Positions 43,449 through 51,784 of a stretch of DNA of 64,000 nucleotides are shown piece by piece. Each line of letters opens with the position of its first letter. Position 1 is the first letter of the stretch. The translations under genes and the position numbers were made by a program. This stretch comes from Mycolicibacterium lacusdiani. GTDB taxonomy: Bacteria; Actinomycetota; Actinomycetes; Mycobacteriales; Mycobacteriaceae. Location: assembly GCF_021916785.1 (NCBI RefSeq), contig NZ_JAKCFC010000002.1, positions 434,001-498,000 on the forward strand, given 5' to 3'. The notes beneath the pieces were generated by a model. That model did not search any database. It was not told the origin of the DNA and was given only the letters and a program-made list of their open reading frames with translations.

Positions 43449-44879
43449 ATGACCCAGCCTGACACCGCCCAGGAGCAACAGGAGCAACCTCAGCTCAAAC
43501 GCGTGATGGGGCCGGGCCTGCTGCTGCTGTTCATCGTCGGCGACATCCTGGGCACCGGCGTCTACGCGCTCACCGGCCAGGTGGCCGCCGAAGTCGGTGG
43601 CGCGGCCTGGCTTCCGTTCCTGGTGGCGTTCCTGATCGCCACCGTCACCGCGTTCAGCTACCTCGAACTGGTGACCAAGTACCCCCAGGCCGCGGGCGCT
43701 GCCCTCTACGCCCACAAGGCTTTCGGGGTTCAGTTCGTCACGTTCCTGGTGGCGTTCATCGTGATGTGCTCCGGCATCACGTCGGCGTCCACCGCATCGC
43801 GGTTCTTCGCCTCCAACTTCTTCACCGCCTTCGACATCGACTGGGGCAAGGCCGGAATCGTCGTCATGGCGCTGCTATTCATGGCGCTCATCGCGGCGGT
43901 GAACCTGCGTGGCGTCGGCGAGAGCGTCAAGCTCAACGTCGTCCTCACCATCGTGGAGATCACCGGCCTGCTGCTCGTGATCGGCGTCGGCTTCTGGGCG
44001 TTCACCGGGGGCGCCGAGGTCGACTTCTCCCGCGTCGTGGCCTTCGAGACCGCCGAGGACAAGAACGTCTTCCTCGCCGTCACCGCGGCAACCTCGCTCG
44101 CCTTCTTCGCGATGGTGGGCTTCGAGGACTCGGTCAACATGGCCGAGGAGACCAAGGATCCCGTCCGCATCTTCCCCAAGGTGCTGCTCACCGGACTCGG
44201 CATTGCAGGCGTCGTCTACGTGGTGGTCGCGATCGTCGCGGTGGCCCTGGTTCCAGTCGGCACGCTGGAGGCCAGCGAGACTCCGCTCGTCGAGGTCGTC
44301 AAGGCCGGTGCGCCCAACCTGCCGATCGAGACCATCCTGCCGTTCATCTCGATGTTCGCGGTGTCGAATACGGCGCTGATCAACATGCTCATGGCCAGCC
44401 GGTTGATCTACGGCATGTCCCGCCAGCACGTGCTGCCGCCGGTGCTCGGAAGGGTGCACCCGAAGAGCCGGGCGCCGTGGGTCGCGATCCTGTTCACCAC
44501 GCTGATCGCCTTCGGCCTCATCTTCTACGTGACGGCGTTCGCGAACAGCAGCGCCATATCGCTGCTCGGCGGTACGACGTCACTGCTGCTGCTGGCTGTC
44601 TTCGCGATGGTCAACGTGGCCGTGCTGGTGCTGCGCCGGGACGTGCGCGCTACCGGCGGGCACTTCAAGACGCCGACGGTGCTACCGATCATCGGCTGCG
44701 CCGCGTCGCTGTACCTGGTGCTGCCGTTCTCCGGCAGGCCTGCTCAGCAGTACCTGCTCGCCGGGATCCTCGTCCTGACCGGCATCGTGCTCTTCGGGCT
44801 CACCATGCTGATCAACAAGCAGCTGGGCATACGTGGGGCAGGCATCAACGATCCGACGCATCTGGGCGAGGCTCCGTAG
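43449..44879 (+). CDS. APC-family amino acid permease
   Basis: A 476-residue membrane protein with about 12 hydrophobic segments from ATG 43449 (GGAGG 4 nt upstream). LLFIVGDILGTGVYALTGQ is the unwound first helix typical of APC transporters, and FAMVGFEDSVNMAEETKDP is the conserved loop after helix 6. Proton-coupled uptake of an amino acid or amine is expected; the substrate cannot be told. It is not in an obvious operon. The last 35 bp overlap the convergent relZ gene. Confidence 0.85.
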   Translation: MTQPDTAQEQQEQPQLKRVMGPGLLLLFIVGDILGTGVYALTGQVAAEVGGAAWLPFLVAFLIATVTAFSYLELVTKYPQAAGAALYAHKAFGVQFVTFLVAFIVMCSGITSASTASRFFASNFFTAFDIDWGKAGIVVMALLFMALIAAVNLRGVGESVKLNVVLTIVEITGLLLVIGVGFWAFTGGAEVDFSRVVAFETAEDKNVFLAVTAATSLAFFAMVGFEDSVNMAEETKDPVRIFPKVLLTGLGIAGVVYVVVAIVAVALVPVGTLEASETPLVEVVKAGAPNLPIETILPFISMFAVSNTALINMLMASRLIYGMSRQHVLPPVLGRVHPKSRAPWVAILFTTLIAFGLIFYVTAFANSSAISLLGGTTSLLLLAVFAMVNVAVLVLRRDVRATGGHFKTPTVLPIIGCAASLYLVLPFSGRPAQQYLLAGILVLTGIVLFGLTMLINKQLGIRGAGINDPTHLGEAP

Positions 44880-46599
44880 CCAGACCCGCGCGCAACCGGT
44901 CGAACCTGTTCTGCAGCAACTCCCTTCGGTGTTCGTTGCCGTGCAGGTGTAGGTACCGGTCCTCGAACACGGCGAGCAGCGCGTCGTCCAGGCGTCGCAC
45001 CGCACCGGCGGGATAGCGGTAGTCCATCGCGCGGTTGACCGCATCCTCGTCGACGCCGTCGAGGACCGCCGTCAGTTCGTCGAGCCGCGTGACGCCGAGT
45101 TCGAGCAGCAGCCCGGAGATCCAGCGGTAGTGGTCGGTGCGCGACCACCCGGCGTCGGCGTACCGGTTCCCGAGATAGGTCGCGAGCACGGGAGTGGCGA
45201 TCCGCGGATCCGACGAGTCGTCGTCGGTGTCGTCGCGGTCGACCATGGCCACGCGCAGCCGTTCCCGGATCGCGGTGAACTCGCTGTCGGCGAGTTCGAG
45301 CAGACCGGCGGCCAGGGTGAAACGGCGATCGAGGTCGGGGGCGTGCTCGGCGGGGATCGACCCCTTGTAGCGGATGTCGTGCTCGAACTCGGCCCATGCG
45401 TGCTGCAGGACGGTGCGGACCTGGATGGAGGCGGGCTGCTGCTCACCCTCGACGCCGACCAGCAGGTGCCGGCTGGCGTATCCCCATCTGCCCTCGCGCG
45501 CCGTCTCCAGACCCATGTCCCGGTCGTCGAGCAGCATCATCTCGTCGGCCAGCAGGCGCGCGACGGTCTCGACGTCCTCACGCAGGTAGGTGATGACGCG
45601 CAGCCCCACCTGGTCGGTGATCTCGGCGAGCGGGTCGGTGTAGAGCGCTTGGCCGTCCACCATCTGGCCGGCCTTGGCCGCGAACGACTCGACGCTCTTG
45701 GTGCGCGCCGTGATGTTCAGGTAGTTGATGCCCGCCTCGTCGAGCAGTGACGTCACCATCTCGAGGTAGTGATCCGTGGCGACGACCAGGGCGGGGCGGC
45801 GCGCCTGGTACTCCGCGACCGCGGTCTGTTCCGCCGGAGCGGTCTGCCCACCGCGCTGCGGTTCGAGGTCGGCGGGCAGGGTCGGCGTCACGATGCAGCC
45901 GGTGTCGACGTCGCCGTAGATGGTGACGTCGTCGGGCCGGCATTCGAAGAACAGCGCGACGTACGCGCACACCACCGCGTCCACGGGATCCTCGGCGCGA
46001 CGCAGTTCACTCTTCTTGGTTGCGGTCTCGACCGACTGGCGAAGTTCGCGCCAGGCGTCGGAGTTGCGCACGTGCAGCGGCGGGTCGGCGTGTTCGAGTC
46101 CTTCGACGAGGTCGATCAGGCGCAGCAGTTCGGACTGCAACTGCTCGAAGCTGCGGCCGGTCTTCGCCTTGTACTTCAGCGTGCGGCCCAGCCTGAACAG
46201 CGAAACCGTCGCCGAGTGCGGGAACACCTCGAGCGCACGACGCGGGCTGGGAGAGTGCGGGTCGAGGTCGAGGCGCAGCGCGTCGGCCAGCCGTGCGCCC
46301 CTGGTGCCGTTCGCGAACTCCGGCTTCCCGGTGTTGGCCGGATGCGTCCCGGCGTGGAAGGCCTGAAAGTCCCGATTCAGTGCGGCCTCGGCAGGCCGGT
46401 TGCCAGTCGCGTTGCGCACGATCAGCGGGGCGTCGATGCCGACCAGGCAATCGTCGCCGGTGAACGGCGCGAGCGCAGCGAGGATGTCGGCGTCGTCCGT
46501 GCGCGCGGACAGGTGCAGCAGGGCTCCCGAAGCGTCCAGAACGGCGACACCGGTCGGCTGGCGTTCACCCCAGGCGAGGTCGAGTCCGACGAAGTACAC
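44845..46599 (-). CDS. relZ: RelZ-type fusion of DUF429 RNase H-like domain and (p)ppGpp synthetase domain
   Basis: About 584 residues if GTG 46599 is the start (GTG 46617 and ATG 46653 are longer options). Residues ~1-240 are a DUF429 RNase H-like domain (VYFVGLDLAWGERQPTG, LVGIDAPL, LEVFPHSATVSLF). Residues ~265-410 are a RelA/SpoT synthetase domain: ITARTKSVESFAAK, ITDQVGLRVITYL, GYASRHLLV and QVRTVLQHAWAEFEHDIRYK. There is no HD hydrolase domain. The architecture is that of M. smegmatis MS_RHII-RSD (RelZ), which combines RNase HII activity and alarmone synthesis. The usual catalytic Glu of E-x-Q-x-RT reads Ser here (ASIQVRT). Divergent from purB with ~40 bp between. Confidence 0.85.
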   Translation of the reverse strand: MYFVGLDLAWGERQPTGVAVLDASGALLHLSARTDDADILAALAPFTGDDCLVGIDAPLIVRNATGNRPAEAALNRDFQAFHAGTHPANTGKPEFANGTRGARLADALRLDLDPHSPSPRRALEVFPHSATVSLFRLGRTLKYKAKTGRSFEQLQSELLRLIDLVEGLEHADPPLHVRNSDAWRELRQSVETATKKSELRRAEDPVDAVVCAYVALFFECRPDDVTIYGDVDTGCIVTPTLPADLEPQRGGQTAPAEQTAVAEYQARRPALVVATDHYLEMVTSLLDEAGINYLNITARTKSVESFAAKAGQMVDGQALYTDPLAEITDQVGLRVITYLREDVETVARLLADEMMLLDDRDMGLETAREGRWGYASRHLLVGVEGEQQPASIQVRTVLQHAWAEFEHDIRYKGSIPAEHAPDLDRRFTLAAGLLELADSEFTAIRERLRVAMVDRDDTDDDSSDPRIATPVLATYLGNRYADAGWSRTDHYRWISGLLLELGVTRLDELTAVLDGVDEDAVNRAMDYRYPAGAVRRLDDALLAVFEDRYLHLHGNEHRRELLQNRFDRLRAGLATEPRPDASDR

Positions 46600-46625
46600 A
46601 GGGGTAGCTTGCCTCACCCGGGCCG

Positions 46626-46631
46626 TAAGCT
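46626..46631 (+). promoter_or_regulatory. -10 hexamer of a leaderless purB promoter
   Basis: TAAGCT followed by 8 nt and the GTG start of purB, the same geometry as at purD. No ribosome binding site. Confidence 0.6.
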
Positions 46632-46639
46632 GTGTGTCC

Positions 46640-48058
46640 GTGACGATTCCCAATGTGCTGGCGAACAGGTACGCGAGCGAGGAGATGCGCGCGATCTGGT
46701 CGCCCGAGGCGAAGATCGTCGCGGAGCGGCGACTGTGGCTGGCGGTCCTGCGTGCGCAGGCCGAACTGGGCGTCGCGGTGCCCGACGGCGTGGTCGACGA
46801 CTACGAACGGGTGATCGACGACGTCGACCTAGCGTCGATCGCCGAGCGCGAGCGCGTGACCCGTCACGACGTGAAGGCCCGCATCGAGGAGTTCAACGCG
46901 CTGGCAGGCCACGAACACGTCCACAAGGGCATGACGAGCCGTGACCTCACCGAGAACGTCGAGCAGCTGCAGATCCGGCGCTCGCTCGAGGTCGTCCACG
47001 CCCACGGCGTGGCCGTGGTCGCGCGGTTGGCGTCTCGCGCCGCCGAGTATCGGGACGTCGTGATGGCCGGGCGGTCGCACAACGTGGCCGCGCAGGCGAC
47101 GACGCTGGGCAAGCGCTTCGCGTCGGCGGCTGAGGAGACGATGCTCGCGCTGGCCCGCATCGCCGAGCTGATCGACCGCTACCCGCTGCGTGGCATCAAG
47201 GGCCCGATGGGCACGGCGCAGGACATGCTCGACCTGTTCGACGGCGACACCTCGCGGCTGGCCGAACTCGAGCATCGCGTCGCCGAATTCCTGGGCTTCA
47301 ACACCGTTTTCACCAGCGTCGGCCAGGTCTACCCGCGCTCGCTGGACCACGAGGTGCTCTCGGCGCTGGTGCAGTTCGGCGCGGGACCATCGTCGTTCGC
47401 CCACACCATCCGGCTGATGGCCGGGCACGAACTCGTCACCGAGGGCTTCGCTCCCGGTCAGGTGGGTTCGTCGGCGATGCCGCACAAGATGAACACCCGC
47501 TCCTGTGAACGCGTCAACGGCCTGCAGGTCGTGCTGCGCGGATACGGCTCCATGGCAGCCGAACTCGCAGGCGCGCAGTGGAACGAGGGTGACGTCTTCT
47601 GCTCGGTGGTGCGCCGCGTCGCGCTGCCCGACGCGTTCTTCGCCGTCGACGGGCAGACCGAGACGTTCCTGACCGTCCTCGACGAATTCGGTGCCTATCC
47701 TGCCGTCATCCAGCGCGAGCTGGACCGTTACCTGCCGTTCCTCGCGACGACGCGCCTGCTCATCGCGGCGGTCCGCGCGGGGGTGGGACGCGAGGCAGCC
47801 CACGAGGTGATCAAGGAACACGCCGTCGCCGTCGCACTGGCCATGCGCGAGCAGGGATCCGAGCCGGACCTGCTCGACAGATTGGCCGCCGACCAGCGGC
47901 TGCCCCTGGACCGCGACGAGTTGGTCGCCGCGCTGGCCGACAAGGAGGCGTTCACCGGAGCGGCTGCCGCACAGGTCGATTCGGTCGTCGCCCAGGTGGA
48001 GCGCTTGGTCGACCAGTTCCCCGAGGCGGCCAGGTACACCTCGGGCGACATCTTGTGA
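46640..48058 (+). CDS. purB: Adenylosuccinate lyase
   Basis: A 472-residue enzyme from GTG 46640, the length of M. tuberculosis PurB. Fumarase/aspartase-superfamily signatures: [40 protein letters not shown], and the mobile catalytic loop [20 protein letters not shown]. It cleaves SAICAR to AICAR and adenylosuccinate to AMP, releasing fumarate. Overlaps the downstream CYP126 gene as GTGA. Confidence 0.97.
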   Translation: MTIPNVLANRYASEEMRAIWSPEAKIVAERRLWLAVLRAQAELGVAVPDGVVDDYERVIDDVDLASIAERERVTRHDVKARIEEFNALAGHEHVHKGMTSRDLTENVEQLQIRRSLEVVHAHGVAVVARLASRAAEYRDVVMAGRSHNVAAQATTLGKRFASAAEETMLALARIAELIDRYPLRGIKGPMGTAQDMLDLFDGDTSRLAELEHRVAEFLGFNTVFTSVGQVYPRSLDHEVLSALVQFGAGPSSFAHTIRLMAGHELVTEGFAPGQVGSSAMPHKMNTRSCERVNGLQVVLRGYGSMAAELAGAQWNEGDVFCSVVRRVALPDAFFAVDGQTETFLTVLDEFGAYPAVIQRELDRYLPFLATTRLLIAAVRAGVGREAAHEVIKEHAVAVALAMREQGSEPDLLDRLAADQRLPLDRDELVAALADKEAFTGAAAAQVDSVVAQVERLVDQFPEAARYTSGDIL

Positions 48059-49245
48059 GTCTCGCGGGAACCGACTTCACCGACCTGGACAACTTCGCGT
48101 CGGGGTTCCCACACGAGTTGTTCGCCGTGCACCGTCGCGAGGCGCCGGTCTATTGGCACGAGCCCACCGAGCACACCCCGGACCGCGAGGGCTTCTGGTC
48201 TGTCGCCACGTACGCTGAAACCCTTGCGGTGCTGCGGGATCCGGAGACCTACTCGTCGGTGACCGGCGGCGACCGCCCCTACGGCGGGACGCTGCTGCAG
48301 GACCTCTCCATTGCGGGCCAGGTGCTCAACATGATGGACGATCCCAAGCACTCCCAGGTCCGTCGGCTGGTGTCCTCGGGTTTGACGCCGCGCATGATCC
48401 GTCGCGTCGAGGACGATCTGCGCGCCCGGACGCGGCGGCTGCTCGACGGCGTCGTGTCCGGTGAGCCGTTCGACTTCCTGGTGGACGTCGCAGCCGAACT
48501 GCCCATGCAGATGATCTGCATCCTGCTCGGAGTGCCGGAGTCCGAACGGCATTGGCTGTTCCACGCGATCGAGCCGCAGTTCGACCTGGGGCGCACGGCC
48601 AGCGAGGACGCCAGCGCCCGGGGGATGTACGCCTACGGTCAGTCGCTCATCGCCCAGAAGCGCGCGGCGCCAACCGACGACATGCTGTCGGTGGTCGCAA
48701 ACTCGGGCGATCCGGCGCTCGGCGAGTTGGAGCTGTACCTGTTCTTCAGCCTGCTGTTCTCCGCAGGCGCGGAGACCACGCGCAACGCCGTCGCCGGTGG
48801 GCTGCTCGCACTGTTGGAGCACCCGTCGCAGCTGTCGCTGCTGCGGTCGTCGTTGGATTCGCTGCCCGTAGCGGTCGAGGAGATGGTGCGGTGGACGTCG
48901 CCGTCGCCCTCGAAGCGCCGCACCGCCACGCGCACGTGCACCCTCGGCGGCTGCACGATCGAGGCCGGGCAGAAGGTCCAGATTTGGGAGGGTTCGGCGA
49001 ATCGCGACGCCTCGGTGTTCGCCGATGCCGACTCGTTCGACGTGACCCGCACGCCCAACCCGCACCTCGGTTTCGGCCAGGGCGTGCACTACTGCCTGGG
49101 GGCGAACCTCGCGCGGCTCGAGCTGCGCGTGCTCTTCGAGGAGCTGCTGACCCGGTTCTCGTCCGCGCGGCTGGTCAAGCCGGTCGAGTGGACGCGCAGC
49201 AACCGGCACACCGGCCTGCGGCACATGGTCGTCGCCCTCGAGTGA
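48055..49245 (+). CDS. cyp126: Cytochrome P450 CYP126
   Basis: A 396-residue P450 from GTG 48055 overlapping the purB stop. Near-identical segments to M. tuberculosis CYP126 (Rv0778): [57 protein letters not shown]-helix [12 protein letters not shown], ExxR in [17 protein letters not shown], heme motif [18 protein letters not shown]. It is slightly shorter in the FG region than the M. tuberculosis protein. Natural substrate unknown. The conserved coupling to purB is a curiosity of the genus. Confidence 0.92.
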   Translation: MSLAGTDFTDLDNFASGFPHELFAVHRREAPVYWHEPTEHTPDREGFWSVATYAETLAVLRDPETYSSVTGGDRPYGGTLLQDLSIAGQVLNMMDDPKHSQVRRLVSSGLTPRMIRRVEDDLRARTRRLLDGVVSGEPFDFLVDVAAELPMQMICILLGVPESERHWLFHAIEPQFDLGRTASEDASARGMYAYGQSLIAQKRAAPTDDMLSVVANSGDPALGELELYLFFSLLFSAGAETTRNAVAGGLLALLEHPSQLSLLRSSLDSLPVAVEEMVRWTSPSPSKRRTATRTCTLGGCTIEAGQKVQIWEGSANRDASVFADADSFDVTRTPNPHLGFGQGVHYCLGANLARLELRVLFEELLTRFSSARLVKPVEWTRSNRHTGLRHMVVALE

Positions 49246-49297
49246 TTTCGGCGCGCCAGTCCGCGCTCGCCGCGGGTCAACGCGCCCAAATCGCGCG
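49244..49297. repeat. Palindromic intergenic repeat, copy A
   Basis: A 54-bp element beginning GATTTCGGCGCGCCAGTCCG and about 80% identical to 50183-50236 in the same orientation. It covers the end of the AbiEi/DUF559 coding sequence and the gap to cyp126. Confidence 0.55.
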
Positions 49298-50137
49298 TTT
49301 GATCGTCGCGATGACTCGCTCGGGATGCTCGACCAGGTCGAGCCACGTGAACCGTAGGACTTGGTAACCCGCCAAGGCGATTGCGTTTTGTTTGACGCGG
49401 TCGCGGTGAAAGTCTTCGGTGTCAGTGTGGAACGCGAAGCCGTCGACTTCGATCGCGACCTTCGCATCGCGGAACACCACATCGACTTCGTAGCCGGCTA
49501 TGCGCTGATTGGTCCGCCACCCGGTGATGCCCGCGGCTTTCATTAGGCGCCCAAGCAGCCGTTCGGCTTCGGAGCGTGCGCCTTCGTCGGCGCCTTGGAG
49601 GAGTCGCCGTGCGGCCGGCGAGCCATGGCGACCTCGGTTGCGCAGATGCGCTGTCCAGAGCGCGCCGAGCGTGGTGTGTCGTTGGAGGCCGGTGTCCATG
49701 ACCTTGGGTCCGCCGCCACGTCGTGCTGCTGCCTCGACGACTGTCAGTGGCAGCGCCGTGACCGCGAGGCCTCTGCGCTCGATCACGTCGACGTGGGTTA
49801 GGTCCCGTCTACGAACCCGTGACCCCTCCTTGATCCGACCATGGCTGTCCCTGGGGACGGTGACTTCGACCACGTCAGGAGCGAAGGTCGTCACGTTCCA
49901 CCACCACGCGGCGGTCAAGCCCGATCCGACCGCTCGAGGGCCGTAGCTCCACACCGCCGCGCGGATGCGGGCCGCGTCGGTGAACGGTCGGTCATCGACG
50001 AAGTAGACCCCGCGTGAGCACCTCCGCCAGTGGCCCGATCGGACCCGGCGTTCGACCGCGTCGTTACTCATACCGATTTGGCGCGCTTGGGACGCGGTGA
50101 CAACACCGTCGTGCAGGCGTAGGAGGTCGTCGAGCAT
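49277..50137 (-). CDS. AbiEi-type N-terminal domain fused to DUF559 (Vsr-like nuclease fold)
   Basis: A 286-residue protein from ATG 50137. Residues ~5-50 are a winged-helix AbiEi antitoxin-like domain (DGVVTASQARQIGMSNDAVE, RCSRGVYFV). Residues ~185-280 are a DUF559 domain of the PD-(D/E)xK/Vsr type (GYEVDVVFRDAKVAIEVDGF, then FHTDTEDFHRDRVKQNAIAL and LRFTWLDLV) with the D-x-V...E-V-D core. The family is frequent in mycobacteria as orphan genes, with no AbiEii toxin nearby here. A DNA-binding/nuclease role is inferred. Flanked by copies of a 54-bp repeat. Confidence 0.78.
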   Translation of the reverse strand: MLDDLLRLHDGVVTASQARQIGMSNDAVERRVRSGHWRRCSRGVYFVDDRPFTDAARIRAAVWSYGPRAVGSGLTAAWWWNVTTFAPDVVEVTVPRDSHGRIKEGSRVRRRDLTHVDVIERRGLAVTALPLTVVEAAARRGGGPKVMDTGLQRHTTLGALWTAHLRNRGRHGSPAARRLLQGADEGARSEAERLLGRLMKAAGITGWRTNQRIAGYEVDVVFRDAKVAIEVDGFAFHTDTEDFHRDRVKQNAIALAGYQVLRFTWLDLVEHPERVIATIKRAIWAR

Positions 50138-50182
50138 CGAGGACTAGGACGCGTCCGAGGCGCCGCTGGTTCCGTCCTACGC

Positions 50183-50236
50183 GATTCCGGCGCGCAAGTC
50201 CGCGGTGAGCGCGGGAAACCGCGCCGAAAACGCGCG
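50183..50236. repeat. Palindromic intergenic repeat, copy B
   Basis: Second copy of the 54-bp element, beginning GATTCCGGCGCGCAAGTCCG. Its ends CGGCGCG and CGCGCCG form an inverted repeat that could fold in RNA. It sits just past the stop of the membrane-protein gene and 46 bp upstream of the AbiEi/DUF559 start. Confidence 0.55.
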
Positions 50237-50237
50237 G

Positions 50238-50864
50238 TTAGGGGGAGGAGCGGCGGCGGGCGAGGCCGGCGCTGCGCAACTCGAGATCGGCCAGGCCCCG
50301 GATCGCGATCGCATCGTCGCGCCGCCACGCTCCCACCGGGTCGATGCTCACCGCGGCGAGCTTGCCCAGCGGACGGTTGGCCAGCGCGCGCAACGCCAGC
50401 AGCTGCTCGCCCGCGGGGGTGGCGGCCAGGGTCAGCGACGTCCACTTGCGCCGGGCGAACCGCACCCGCAGGAACAGCCACGGCATCGCGATGAACAGGA
50501 TCGGCGGCGCGGCGACGGCCAGGCCAAGCACGACCGCCAGCCAGGTCGCGGTGGTGTCGAGGTTGGCTCCGGCGCCTGCGATGCCCAGCGCGGCCTCGCT
50601 GGCCGCGCGCAGCGGCTCGGCCAGGGCGTCGCCCACCAGCGGGAAGTCGTCGGCGTTGTCGCCGGCGTCGCTGAGGTTGCCCGCGACGCCGTTGGCGCCC
50701 TCGTTCACCTGCCTGCCGACCTCGGCGATCGTCGCGACGGCGGAGTGCACCGCCAGCCCGATCGACACCCAGATGGCGCTCCACAGCAGCACCACGATGT
50801 CGCTGACCAGCTGGCGGGCGAGACGGACCGGGGTGGTCGCGTACGGCACATAGCGAGAACTCAT
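50238..50864 (-). CDS. Conserved membrane protein (Rv0779c-type)
   Basis: A 208-residue protein from ATG 50864. There are two clear hydrophobic spans, LVSDIVVLLWSAIWVSIGLA (~20-42) and WLAVVLGLAVAAPPILFIAM (~108-130), with a ~65-residue loop between them, then a cytoplasmic basic tail (FLRVRFARRKW ... RRRSSP). Function unknown. Divergent from purC with only 29 bp between starts, in the same position as Rv0779c in M. tuberculosis. Confidence 0.8.
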   Translation of the reverse strand: MSSRYVPYATTPVRLARQLVSDIVVLLWSAIWVSIGLAVHSAVATIAEVGRQVNEGANGVAGNLSDAGDNADDFPLVGDALAEPLRAASEAALGIAGAGANLDTTATWLAVVLGLAVAAPPILFIAMPWLFLRVRFARRKWTSLTLAATPAGEQLLALRALANRPLGKLAAVSIDPVGAWRRDDAIAIRGLADLELRSAGLARRRSSP

Positions 50865-50881
50865 GCCCTGATCCCAACAGA

Positions 50882-50887
50882 TAGTGT
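50882..50887 (+). promoter_or_regulatory. -10 hexamer of a leaderless purC promoter
   Basis: TAGTGT, then 6 nt, then ATG 50894. No Shine-Dalgarno sequence exists in the 29-bp gap to the divergent gene. Confidence 0.6.
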
Positions 50888-50893
50888 TGCCGA

Positions 50894-51784
50894 ATGCGCC
50901 CAGCTCTGAGCGACTACCAATTTCTGGCCAGCGGGAAGGTACGCGAGCTCTACCGCATCGACGCCGACCACCTGCTGTTCGTGGCCAGCGATCGCATCTC
51001 CGCCTACGACTTCGTGCTCGAAAGTCAGATCCCCGACAAGGGCCGGATCCTCACAGCGATGAGCGTCTTCTTCTTCGACTACCTGCAGGCGCCCAACCAC
51101 CTCGCGGGTCCGCCGGACGACGAGCGCATCCCCGCCGAGGTGCTCGGGCGCGCGCTCGTGGTGCGCGAGCTGGAGATGATGCCCGTCGAGTGCGTGGCCC
51201 GCGGCTACCTCACCGGCTCGGGCATCATCGACTACCGCGCGACCGGCGAGGTGTGCGGCATCCCGTTGCCCGCCGGGCTGACCGAGGCCAGCAAGTTCGA
51301 CCAGCCACTGTTCACTCCCGCGACCAAGGCCGACCTCGGCGACCACGACGAGAACATCAGCTTCGACCGCGTCGTCGACCTGGTGGGTGCCGACCGGGCC
51401 GCGCAGCTGCGGGACGCCACGTTGAGCATCTACTCCCAAGCCGCCGACCATGCGTTGAGCAAGGGAATCATCATCGCGGACACCAAGTTCGAGTTCGGCG
51501 TCAACGCCTCGGGCGAGCTGGTGCTGGCCGACGAGGTGTTCACTCCGGACAGCTCGCGCTACTGGCGGGCCGACGCCTACGTCGAGGGCGAGGTGCAGGA
51601 GAGCTTCGACAAGCAGTTCGTGCGCAACTGGCTGACTGGCCCCGAGTCGGGCTGGGACCGCCACGGCGACGTACCTCCGCCGCCGCTGCCACCCGACGTC
51701 GTCGACGCGACGCGGGCGCGTTACATCGAGGCCTATGAACGCATTTCGGGATTGAAGTTCGACGACTGGATGGGAGCCAAGTGA
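50894..51784 (+). CDS. purC: SAICAR synthetase
   Basis: A 296-residue enzyme from ATG 50894. [20 protein letters not shown] is the ATP-binding start, and [40 protein letters not shown] and [20 protein letters not shown] follow as in PurC proteins. It joins CAIR and aspartate with ATP in purine synthesis. Its stop overlaps the ptrB start as GTGA. Confidence 0.97.
   Translation: MRPALSDYQFLASGKVRELYRIDADHLLFVASDRISAYDFVLESQIPDKGRILTAMSVFFFDYLQAPNHLAGPPDDERIPAEVLGRALVVRELEMMPVECVARGYLTGSGIIDYRATGEVCGIPLPAGLTEASKFDQPLFTPATKADLGDHDENISFDRVVDLVGADRAAQLRDATLSIYSQAADHALSKGIIIADTKFEFGVNASGELVLADEVFTPDSSRYWRADAYVEGEVQESFDKQFVRNWLTGPESGWDRHGDVPPPPLPPDVVDATRARYIEAYERISGLKFDDWMGAK

Noticed and set aside
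49277..50137. A complete AbiE toxin-antitoxin system
   Set aside because: No AbiEii nucleotidyltransferase gene is adjacent, and the AbiEi-like domain is fused to DUF559 in one protein.
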